From the NCBI GenBank assembly GCA_903837305.1, contig CAILUB010000005.1:1-15689 (forward strand): a DNA stretch of 15,689 nt. The letters run 5' to 3'. The position numbers and the translations under genes were made by a program. The notes under the pieces were generated by a model. That model had not been told where the DNA came from, did no database searches, and was given only the letters and a program-made list of their open reading frames with translations. Below are positions 7,266 through 13,627 of this stretch, in pieces (within the stretch, counting starts at the first letter, position 1; every line of letters begins with the position of its first letter). Origin of the DNA: an uncultured Cytophagaceae bacterium. Lineage in GTDB: Bacteria; Bacteroidota; Bacteroidia; Cytophagales; Spirosomataceae.

Positions 7266-7688
7266 ATGAAAAAGATCTTATTAGTTGCCCTTTTAGTAGG
7301 TAGTTCGGTGCTTGTTTTTGGACAAAATAGCCCGAAAAAAGTGGATGAAGCTACTACTTTAGCCGTATTTCAACACCATAGTAAAGCGCTAGGTGAGAAT
7401 AATATAGATGATATCGTAGCGGACTACACAGAGGAATCCATTGTCATTACGCCTGAAGGTACCTATAGCGGTTTAGCAGAAATTAGAAAGGCCTTTGTCG
7501 AAATAGTAAAGGCATTTCCCACAAATGGTTCCACCTTTAATGTGATTAAAACTGCGGTTAAAAATGATTTATTCTACATTGCTTGGTCTGCAAAAACACC
7601 TATGGTAGAGTACACTTTTGCAACTGATACGTTTATCATTCAAGGGGGTAAAATCTTGCGCCAAACCTTTGCTGGGAATAAAAAATAA
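7266..7688 (+). CDS. Exported SnoaL-like/DUF4440 (NTF2-fold) protein
   Basis: The 140-residue protein has a signal peptide of about 19 residues ending VFG, followed by QN. The mature part carries the usual DUF4440/SnoaL pattern: an N-terminal helix (AVFQHHSKALGENNIDDIVADY, about 33-54), the strand EESIVITPEGTYSG (56-69) followed by AEIRKAF, then strands STFNVIKTAV, LFYIAWSA and TDTFIIQGGKI. Relatives include small isomerases and steroid- or polyketide-modifying enzymes, but many have no known activity. It lies 14 bases after the PQQ dehydrogenase stop, and the alpha/beta hydrolase gene begins 1-7 bases after its own stop. This suggests an auxiliary part in the same periplasmic pathway. Confidence 0.78.
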   Translation: MKKILLVALLVGSSVLVFGQNSPKKVDEATTLAVFQHHSKALGENNIDDIVADYTEESIVITPEGTYSGLAEIRKAFVEIVKAFPTNGSTFNVIKTAVKNDLFYIAWSAKTPMVEYTFATDTFIIQGGKILRQTFAGNKK

Positions 7689-7695
7689 AATGATA

Positions 7696-8520
7696 ATGAA
7701 AGTTTTAAAACCCATCCTCCTCTTACTACTATTTTCTGCTGGTTCATTCGCCCAAATCCCTTACGGATCAAACAACGGGAAATACCTAAAAGTTAAAAAC
7801 GCTAGCCTCTATTACGAGGAATATGGTCAAGGTCAACCTTTACTATTATTACATGGCGGGATGGGGTCAATTAATAACTTCAAGAAGGTGATAGAGCCCT
7901 TATCTAAACAGTTTAAGGTATATGCCATCGATAGCCCTGGACAAGGAAGATCACCTCAAGTCGACTCCATCAGTTACAAGATCTTTGCGGATTATTATGC
8001 CGCATTTATCGATGAAATGAAATTAGACAGTGCTTACGTCATGGGTTGGAGTGATGGAGGAAACTCTGCCTTTATTTTAGCCCATGATCGCCCAGATAAA
8101 GTAAAAAAGGTGGTTGCCATAGGCGCTAATTCTGATACCGATGGATACAGAGCTGGAATGCTTAATTGGGTGAAATCATGGAAGGTAGATCCGGTAACGG
8201 CAGGAATAAATAATGGGTGGTTAGCAGAATTCAATAAATTATCCCCTAACGCCAAAACCTGGGAAAAATCCTTTTTGCAATTAAAATATATGTGGATTAC
8301 GAAAGAAGTGATCAGCGACAAGGATTTGGCGGCTATCAAAAACAAATTCTTATTACTTTATGGCGATAAGGATTTAGTCACATTAGAACATGTATTTCAT
8401 TTAAAAAATACGATTAACGGGAGTCAGCTTTGTATACTTCCTAATACACCTCACAATGTTTTTGATAAGAAATCTGAGATGGTTTCTAAAATCGTCATTG
8501 ATTTTTTAAAACCACAATAA
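7696..8520 (+). CDS. Exported alpha/beta-fold hydrolase
   Basis: From the ATG at 7696 (an ATG at 7690 adds two residues) the protein has 274 residues and a signal peptide starting MKVLKPILLLLLF and ending SFA before QI. An alpha/beta hydrolase triad is visible: oxyanion turn HGGMG (53-57), strand-turn DSPGQGRS (79-86), nucleophile elbow GWSDGG with S119, acidic residue D224 or D226 in LYGDKD, and H253 in NTPHNV. Size and order match esterase/lipase or haloalkane-dehalogenase-like enzymes; the substrate is not evident. A longer frame starts at 7618 inside the previous gene, but it would bury the signal peptide behind 26 residues and is rejected. The near-contiguous spacing with its neighbour indicates the same transcript as the PQQ dehydrogenase. 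Confidence 0.88.
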   Translation: MKVLKPILLLLLFSAGSFAQIPYGSNNGKYLKVKNASLYYEEYGQGQPLLLLHGGMGSINNFKKVIEPLSKQFKVYAIDSPGQGRSPQVDSISYKIFADYYAAFIDEMKLDSAYVMGWSDGGNSAFILAHDRPDKVKKVVAIGANSDTDGYRAGMLNWVKSWKVDPVTAGINNGWLAEFNKLSPNAKTWEKSFLQLKYMWITKEVISDKDLAAIKNKFLLLYGDKDLVTLEHVFHLKNTINGSQLCILPNTPHNVFDKKSEMVSKIVIDFLKPQ

Positions 8521-8561
8521 TAGTTCTGAATTAAGTTATAAATGTATAAACCATCCTTATT

Positions 8562-9764
8562 ATGAAAATTTTATCTACCGCAATTGCCCTCGTTCTATTC
8601 GTCAATTCATCCCTAAATGCGCAGTTTAAACGGAAAAATGAGATTGATAATTTGTTAACAAGTATATCCAAAAATAATCCCTTGCCCACCTTTGTTGCAG
8701 GTGGCGTTAATAAAAAAGGGGTATTTTATCAATATAATCACGGTAACAAAATTTGGTCGGGAAAAACGCCTATCAACGAAAACCATATCTTCCGAATTTA
8801 TTCCATGACGAAGGCTATTACTTCGGTAGCTGCTTTGCAATTAGTGGAACAAGGTAAATTGCAATTAGATGAGCCTTTGGACAAATTAATGCCAGAAATG
8901 GCTTCGATTCCAATTCTAACGAAGGATGGGAAATTAGTGAAGGCAACAAAATCAATCACCTTAAGACATTTATTAACTCATACGGCTGGATTTGGTTATC
9001 CATTCTTTAGCGATGGATTAGATAAATTCGCAAAGAATATGCCGGCAAATTATACGTATTCGGATTTGCCAAGGTTATTCGAATCGGGATCAAGCTGGCA
9101 ATATGGAACTAGTACGGATTGGGTAGGAAAGATTGTGGAGAAAGTATCTGGCAAGGACCTGGAAACCTATTTCCGGGATCATATCTTACAACCTCTAGGG
9201 ATGAGCAGAACGTTCTTTAATGTACCAAATGATTTGGTGAGTGAGATTTCCACCTTTGGTCAATTAGCTGGCGATCACTTTGTAGCTGACACCGTTTCTC
9301 AGTATAAGGATTTACATCTAAAGACCTTTAGTGGCGGCGGGGGTCTATTTAGTACCTTTAAGGATTACGCTCAATTTATTAGATGTATTCTAAATGATGG
9401 AACGTTAAATAACCGCCAAATCATTAAAAAATCAACGGTTGATTTGATGTTTACCAATAACATAGGAGATTTATTTACCACCGTAACGGATCCTTCTCCT
9501 AATTATTCCTTTTTAATAAATCCAAAAACTACTTTTTTAGGGGCTAATAAATATAGTGTTGCTTGGGCGATTGACCAAATAGGAAGAAAGAATATCCAGA
9601 ATGCAGGAACGGCCTATTGGTGTGGTGTTGGAAATACTTTTTATAGCATAGATCGTAAAAAAGGTGAGGCGGTTCTGTTTTTCAGTAACTCGTTCCCGCT
9701 TGGCAATTCGTTTACGGAAGAGCTCTATTATCAGGCAGAAGGAGCTATTTATAATTTAAAATAA
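8562..9764 (+). CDS. Exported serine hydrolase of the beta-lactamase/PBP class C fold (copy 2)
   Basis: This 400-residue family VIII esterase-like protein has a signal peptide ending LNA before QF. The nucleophile motif is S81-M-T-K84 in RIYSMTKA. The conserved block LLTHTAGFGY lies at 137-146, the second motif is Y181-G-T in WQYGTSTDW, the glycine-rich SGGGGLFST lies at 257-265, and the last motif is W353-C-G-V-G357. The Y-G-T and W-x-G motifs are those of EstB-type esterases rather than beta-lactamases. It is much closer in motif pattern to the next gene (7 bases downstream) than to the copy at 3848, which suggests an old tandem duplication. The 41-bp upstream gap shows no clear promoter or terminator. 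Confidence 0.88.
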   Translation: MKILSTAIALVLFVNSSLNAQFKRKNEIDNLLTSISKNNPLPTFVAGGVNKKGVFYQYNHGNKIWSGKTPINENHIFRIYSMTKAITSVAALQLVEQGKLQLDEPLDKLMPEMASIPILTKDGKLVKATKSITLRHLLTHTAGFGYPFFSDGLDKFAKNMPANYTYSDLPRLFESGSSWQYGTSTDWVGKIVEKVSGKDLETYFRDHILQPLGMSRTFFNVPNDLVSEISTFGQLAGDHFVADTVSQYKDLHLKTFSGGGGLFSTFKDYAQFIRCILNDGTLNNRQIIKKSTVDLMFTNNIGDLFTTVTDPSPNYSFLINPKTTFLGANKYSVAWAIDQIGRKNIQNAGTAYWCGVGNTFYSIDRKKGEAVLFFSNSFPLGNSFTEELYYQAEGAIYNLK

Positions 9765-9771
9765 ACCTACT

Positions 9772-11052
9772 ATGAAAGTTATTTCATCTATCCTCGCGGT
9801 ACTTCTTTGCATCCACTTAGCAACTGCTCAAATCCCTAAAATAGCTTCTGCTGCAGAAGTAAAGGCATTAGGATTCGATCAGAAAGTATTTGATGCATTT
9901 GAAAGTGAGGTTGAGAAATCCATTCAAAAAAAGGAGATCGCTGGAGCAGTTACTTTGGTTGCTAGAAAAGGGAAAATCGTGCATTTTGAAGCCAAAGGCC
10001 AGTCTCAGATCGAAGCCAATATTCCCATGCAAAAGGATGCTATTTTTCGAATAGCCTCTATGACTAAACCCATTGCAACTTTGGCTTTGTTGCTATTAGT
10101 GGAAGAAGGTAAGTGTAATCCCGATGAACCCATTAGTAAATATTTGCCTGAATTTGCGTCCCAGCAAATTATGATTTCCAAAGATAGTGTCAATGGTATG
10201 TTGATTTATAAGACAAGAGAAGCTACAAAGCCGATGTTGATTCGCCATGCATTAACACATACTACTGGCCAACCAAGTGCGTATGGAGGTAATATGCCAG
10301 AAGCCTATGAAGCTATTTCAAAAAATATAGAGAAAAGTACTATTGAAATTTTTGTCAAGAAGTTAGCGAGATTACCATTGACGCATGAACCCGGTGAAGG
10401 GTGGATTTATGGCTCAGGTTTGTTAATTGCTGGACGTTTAATTGAAGTCATCAGCGGAATGCCTTTCCAAGATTTTGTTCAGAAACGTATCTTGGATCCG
10501 ATGGAAATGAAGGATACACATTTCTATTTAGAGCCAAAGGATGCGCCACGATTTACCACTTATTATCAGCCGGATGGCAAAGGGAATATGTCAATCATTG
10601 ATCCTGGTTCAGAAAAAAGTGCTCGCATAAGTGGACCTAAGACCTTTTATTCCGGCGGCGGTGGATTGACTTCGACGGCGATGGATTATTTTAAATTTTG
10701 TCAAATGGTTATTCAGGATGGAATGTATAATGGCATTCGCATTGCAAAATCGTCTACTATTGCCCTGATGAAAACGGATCAATTACCGTTGAATATAGAT
10801 GCGGTACTAACCATAAAAGACGATTTGAAGAATCATGGTTTCACTTTCGGCTATGGAATTAAGCGCAGAGAAGTAGGTGAAGATCCTAGACCAGCTGGAA
10901 CCATTTCTTGGGGTGGATCCACGGGGCCTACTTTTTTTATTGATTTAAAACACGAGATGGTTGCAATGGTCATGTATCAAACTCCAATGACTTTTCAAAT
11001 TGATTTCAAAAAGAATTTTAGCAACTGGATGATGAAGAGTTTGATTAATTAA
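9772..11052 (+). CDS. Exported serine hydrolase of the beta-lactamase/PBP class C fold (copy 3)
   Basis: The 426-residue protein has a signal peptide ending ATA before QI (about residues 17-21). Catalytic motifs are S96-M-T-K99 in RIASMTKP, LTHTTGQ (161-167), Y213-G-S in WIYGSG, SGGGGLTST (294-302) and W380-G-G in SWGGSTGP. This is the standard motif set of family VIII esterases and related D-aminopeptidases. The WGG-S-TG segment occupies the place of the beta-lactamase KTG. It starts 7 bases after copy 2 and is the last gene of the second tight series. The following 176 bases hold no gene, so the transcript probably ends here. Confidence 0.89.
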   Translation: MKVISSILAVLLCIHLATAQIPKIASAAEVKALGFDQKVFDAFESEVEKSIQKKEIAGAVTLVARKGKIVHFEAKGQSQIEANIPMQKDAIFRIASMTKPIATLALLLLVEEGKCNPDEPISKYLPEFASQQIMISKDSVNGMLIYKTREATKPMLIRHALTHTTGQPSAYGGNMPEAYEAISKNIEKSTIEIFVKKLARLPLTHEPGEGWIYGSGLLIAGRLIEVISGMPFQDFVQKRILDPMEMKDTHFYLEPKDAPRFTTYYQPDGKGNMSIIDPGSEKSARISGPKTFYSGGGGLTSTAMDYFKFCQMVIQDGMYNGIRIAKSSTIALMKTDQLPLNIDAVLTIKDDLKNHGFTFGYGIKRREVGEDPRPAGTISWGGSTGPTFFIDLKHEMVAMVMYQTPMTFQIDFKKNFSNWMMKSLIN

Positions 11053-11228
11053 TATGATTGATACCCCAAAGGTCGGAATACAAATAGGGGCTTTTTATTT
11101 CTACCGTATTTCTTTTATTTAAAGGAAGTTTTTTATGTATGTTTGGGGAACCTACAAGTAAGAAAAGTCATGTAAGTGTTTGATGGTGGATAGCTAGTAG
11201 GGAATCAACGTTTTAAACTCTACACTTT
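11053..11228. other. AT-rich intergenic region upstream of the GH99-like gene
   Basis: I see no gene in these 176 bases. The only plausible signal is TATGTTTG at 11138-11145, an exact match to the Bacteroidota -7 consensus TAnnTTTG on the plus strand. However, no TTG lies at the right distance upstream. If it works, it would leave a leader of about 75-80 bases before the GH99-like gene. A weak CCCC/GGGG pairing near the left end is not a convincing terminator. Confidence 0.35.
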
Positions 11229-12467
11229 ATCAAACAAATTTCATTTTCTTGCTTGGCGCTATTGATTTTTGCTTCTTGCTCGAAAGAACAACTAGTACCC
11301 GCCGTTATAACACCATCTAATTCAGTGGATTCTGCCGCTTATTCCACTGGCCGTAAATCGAATTCAACGAAGGTATTAATGCATTACATGCCCTGGTTTG
11401 AAACCAATACAAGTAGTGCTAATGGGAAGTGGGGCTTGCATTGGACCATGGCAAATAAGGATCCTAATGTCTTTGTGGATGGCTTTCCAGGGAAAAGGCA
11501 AATTGCGTCTTTTTATTACCCGATGATAGGGGCCTATCATTCAGGCGATTCCGAAGTGATCGAATACCATTTATTATTGATGAAGTATGCGGGCGTGGAT
11601 GCTGTTGTCATCGATTGGTATGGTACCCATGATCTATATGATTACAAAATCAACTTTGAAAATACGGATCAGTTGGTCAAAAGGACGGCAGAAATTGGCC
11701 TGGAATTCGGTGTCGTATATGAACCCTATATCAATACGAATGTAGAGAATGTAACAGGCCAAAGTAAGTCATTGGCCGCTATTGATGACATGAATTTTCT
11801 GCGAGATAATTATTTTAACCAAAAAAATTATTTGAAGTTAAATGGGGAAAATGCATTCATGGTTTTTGGCAATAATTATACGGCCACTGAATGGAACGCG
11901 ATATTTAAGACATCAGGGGTAACACCCAGGTCTTATTTTTTACAAAATATAAGCTCTAACTTATCTGCAATTAATCCTACTCCCGGAGAATTTTTCTGGG
12001 TAAATTCTTCGGATGCAGGAGGCCAAAAAAGTTGGAATAACAGTTTTCAAGGGCCAAAAATTAGTGGCGCCTATCCAGGATTTAAAGATTATTATATCCA
12101 AGGTGGGTGGCCAAATAGTCACCTGAATTGGGAGATAGATGTGAGCGCATCCACTTTAAGAGAGAGACTTAGTGTAGTGAAAAGTTTGAATTCGAATGTG
12201 GTCCAAATTCAAACTTTCAATGATTTTGGAGAAGGAACTATGATGGAGCCCACGGTTGAATTAGGCTTTTCCTTTTTAAATGAACTTCAACTCTTCACCG
12301 GTGTGCAATACACGACTAAAGAATTAGAGCTGGTTTATAAGTATTACATGCTGAGGACGAAATATAAATCGACTGTTTCGGATGCTAAGGCAAAAGAGAT
12401 CTTTAATCTATTAAATACCTATAAGGTGGCTGAGGCAGAGAAATTGATTAATCAGTATTATAAATAA
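11229..12467 (+). CDS. GH99/GH71-like glycoside hydrolase lipoprotein with apparent ATC start
   Basis: The frame is open from a TAA at 11214. Codons from ATC 11229 read (I/M)KQISFSCLALLIFASC, a full lipoprotein signal with the lipid-acceptor Cys at codon 17. The only conventional start is a TTG at 11253, which leaves just eight residues before that Cys. I therefore place the start at ATC 11229. From that start the mature enzyme shows HYMPWFE (52-58), SFYYPMIGAYHS (94-105), the core segment YAGVDAVVIDWYG (120-132), VYEPYI (163-168) and FNDFGEGTMMEP (330-341). These are typical of GH99/GH71-like proteins, which include endo-acting alpha-mannosidases and glucanases. The acidic residues of EPY and GEGT-MEP are the likely catalytic region. 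It probably acts at the cell surface on a polysaccharide or glycoprotein glycan. No SusC/SusD pair is nearby. Confidence 0.8.
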   Translation: MKQISFSCLALLIFASCSKEQLVPAVITPSNSVDSAAYSTGRKSNSTKVLMHYMPWFETNTSSANGKWGLHWTMANKDPNVFVDGFPGKRQIASFYYPMIGAYHSGDSEVIEYHLLLMKYAGVDAVVIDWYGTHDLYDYKINFENTDQLVKRTAEIGLEFGVVYEPYINTNVENVTGQSKSLAAIDDMNFLRDNYFNQKNYLKLNGENAFMVFGNNYTATEWNAIFKTSGVTPRSYFLQNISSNLSAINPTPGEFFWVNSSDAGGQKSWNNSFQGPKISGAYPGFKDYYIQGGWPNSHLNWEIDVSASTLRERLSVVKSLNSNVVQIQTFNDFGEGTMMEPTVELGFSFLNELQLFTGVQYTTKELELVYKYYMLRTKYKSTVSDAKAKEIFNLLNTYKVAEAEKLINQYYK

Positions 12468-12471
12468 GATT

Positions 12472-12573
12472 TTAGTACTCCAGTTCTTCTTCGAAGAGCT
12501 TGATTAACACCTTGGCTTTTTGAAGCTGCATTTTTTTGTAAAAGTTGAAGAAGTTATCAATTTCTTGATTAGC
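12472..12573 (-). pseudogene. Possible C-terminal gene remnant
   Basis: On the minus strand, 33 codons between an in-frame stop (12574-12576) and the TAA at 12472-12474 read like real coding sequence. They begin ANQEIDNFFNFYKK and end LIKLFEEELEY, an amphipathic helical tail with Phe/Tyr and Lys/Glu periodicity. Only one ATG (12529-12531) is present, which would give 19 residues. The upstream part of any such gene is missing, so this may be the leftover end of a gene lost when the toxin-antitoxin pair arrived. I do not recognise the family, and chance cannot be excluded for so short a stretch. Confidence 0.25.
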
Positions 12574-12594
12574 TTAAATCCATATTCTCTCGTG

Positions 12595-12610
12595 TATTTT
12601 TGTATGTTTG
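12595..12610 (+). promoter_or_regulatory. Tandem -7-like elements before toxin-antitoxin operon
   Basis: TATTTTTG (12595-12602) and TATGTTTG (12603-12610) directly adjoin each other and both fit the Bacteroidota -7 consensus TAnnTTTG. They end 20 bases before the ATG at 12631, a suitable distance for a start site. No TTG -33 element is found at 19-21 bases; the nearest is at 12565-12567. Confidence is therefore limited. Confidence 0.35.
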
Positions 12611-12630
12611 TTAAAATAAGCATTTGACCT

Positions 12631-12861
12631 ATGACAACCTCAGCGATTAAAAAGCAAGTAGATAATTATCTGCCTTTGTTGCCTAAAGGTCAACAATCAT
12701 TAGTTTTAGAGGTTATCAAAAGTTTAATTGAAGAGGTTAGTTCATCTGATAGAATTGATAAAACTCAATACAACAAAGAAATTGATGCAGCCGTAGCAAG
12801 AATGGATGCAGGTGATTTTATTTCGCATAAGGATGCTTTGGATGAATTATCCAAATTGTAA
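12631..12861 (+). CDS. RelB/addiction-module-type antitoxin
   Basis: This 76-residue protein is directly upstream of a ParE/RelE toxin gene, and its TAA shares one base with the toxin ATG at 12861. The N-terminal half (IKKQVDNYLPLLPKGQQSLV, residues 6-25, then LEVIKSLIEEV) is helical and should form the dimerising part. The C-terminal half, containing QYNKEIDAAVARMDAGDF (46-63) followed by ISHKDALDEL, closely resembles the toxin-wrapping tail of Bacteroidota addiction-module antitoxins, where YN(K)EID and AGDFIS-type motifs recur. Such antitoxins neutralise the toxin and, with it, repress their own promoter. The exact subfamily (RelB versus the TIGR02574-type component) cannot be fixed by eye. 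The complex is cytoplasmic. Confidence 0.78.
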   Translation: MTTSAIKKQVDNYLPLLPKGQQSLVLEVIKSLIEEVSSSDRIDKTQYNKEIDAAVARMDAGDFISHKDALDELSKL

Positions 12862-13169
12862 TGAATCCTAAATACACGGTTATTTGGGAAGGAAAGGCAT
12901 TAGAAGAATTTAAAACAATCCTTACCTATCTGCATAATCAAAGTTTAAATGCTTCAAGAATAGTTAAACTCAAAATGCTCGATCGGGTGGAGTTGCTGAA
13001 ATCTAATCCAAGATTAGCAGAAGCAGATAAACTAAAAAGTCACCCAAATTCGAATTTCCATGCCTTTGTTGTTTTTAGTTATAGATTGACTTATCAAATT
13101 ATGGAGGAAGAAAAACTTATCAGAATTTTAAGGATAAGACATACGAGCAAGGAGCATCTTATTTATTAA
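12861..13169 (+). CDS. RelE/ParE-family toxin
   Basis: The 102-residue basic protein has the usual RelE/ParE layout. A first strand, YTVIWEGKALEEF (5-17), leads into a helix and a Lys/Arg-rich middle with DRVELLKSNP (41-50). Strands FHAFVVFSYRLTYQI (66-80) and KLIRILRIRHTSKE (85-98) close the fold. The ending RILRIRHTSKExxxY is characteristic of the family. RelE-type members cut mRNA on the ribosome and ParE-type members poison gyrase; I cannot choose between them, though the RIRH-TSK tail fits either. The gene is translationally coupled to its antitoxin by a 1-base overlap, appears full length, and ends 17 bases before the convergent PH-domain gene. Confidence 0.88.
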   Translation: MNPKYTVIWEGKALEEFKTILTYLHNQSLNASRIVKLKMLDRVELLKSNPRLAEADKLKSHPNSNFHAFVVFSYRLTYQIMEEEKLIRILRIRHTSKEHLIY

Positions 13170-13186
13170 CCCAAACCCAATCTCCT

Positions 13187-13567
13187 CTACTTCAACACGT
13201 GAAACGCCAGTACATTCTGCACGTCATATACGTTTACTGATTTATTAAATTGCTTGATGATGCTGGGTTGTGCTTCACCGGAGATCCAAATCTTTAATTC
13301 CGCATCAAGGTCAAATGTTCCAGCTGTTTCGATGCTGAAGCGCGAGATACTTTTGTAATTAATGGATTTGTATTCCGTCTTGGATCCAGTTAAGCCTTGT
13401 TTATCTACTAGAATTAGGCGCTTGGAAGTAAAGATGAAGGTGTCTCTGATGAGTTTGAAGCCTAGTTCGATGTCTTCGCCTTCGATGAGAAGTTTGCCAA
13501 AATCTTTGATTAAATCCTCCTTGCTAACTGTACCTGCGTTACCTAAAAGAGCTGAAAATAGTCCCAT
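13187..13567 (-). CDS. Bacterial PH-domain protein (bPH, DUF1696-like)
   Basis: From the ATG at 13567 the protein has 126 residues and begins MGLFSALLGNAG, the standard N-terminus of this widespread family. A start at 13606 would add 13 residues encoded inside the terminator stem upstream, so it is rejected. Family landmarks are LIEGEDIELGFKLIRDTFIF (27-46), TSKRLILVDKQGLTGSKTEY (47-66), then YKSISRFSIETAGTFDLDAE (71-90) and LKIWISG (91-97). The fold is a PH-like barrel with a C-terminal helix. It has no signal peptide or membrane helix, so it is probably cytoplasmic. The molecular function of these proteins is unknown. It is convergent with the toxin gene and sits behind a strong terminator, so it is transcribed separately from the oxidoreductase. 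Confidence 0.88.
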   Translation of the reverse strand: MGLFSALLGNAGTVSKEDLIKDFGKLLIEGEDIELGFKLIRDTFIFTSKRLILVDKQGLTGSKTEYKSINYKSISRFSIETAGTFDLDAELKIWISGEAQPSIIKQFNKSVNVYDVQNVLAFHVLK

Positions 13568-13591
13568 GATTGTTTGATTAGTGAGTGATAA

Positions 13592-13619
13592 AAAAGCCAC
13601 CTCCATCGAGGTGGCTTTT
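13592..13619 (-). terminator. Intrinsic terminator after the Gfo/Idh/MocA gene
   Basis: AAAAGCCACCTC (13592-13603) and GAGGTGGCTTTT (13608-13619) form a perfect 12-bp stem around a 4-base loop. On the minus strand the stem is followed by a run of T (six in all), and it begins 8 bases after the oxidoreductase stop codon. This is a textbook Rho-independent terminator for the minus-strand operon. It also separates that operon from the PH-domain gene. Confidence 0.92.
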
Positions 13620-13627
13620 GAATTTAA

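Noticed and set aside
7618..7695. Upstream ATG giving the alpha/beta hydrolase 26 extra residues
   Set aside because: It lies inside the NTF2-like gene and would place the signal peptide internally; ATG 7696 (or 7690) gives a normal export signal.
8034..8345. A 103-codon minus-strand frame within the alpha/beta hydrolase gene
   Set aside because: It is antisense to the nucleophile region of a well-supported gene and shows no domain or credible start context.
11061..11100. CCCC/GGGG pairing followed by T-rich sequence after the third serine hydrolase
   Set aside because: The stem is only 4 bp with a loop of about 19 bases and no extension, so it is not a convincing terminator.
13568..13606. 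Upstream start of the PH-domain protein adding 13 residues
   Set aside because: The added codons lie partly in the terminator stem at 13592-13619, and MGLFSALLGNAG is the family's usual N-terminus.
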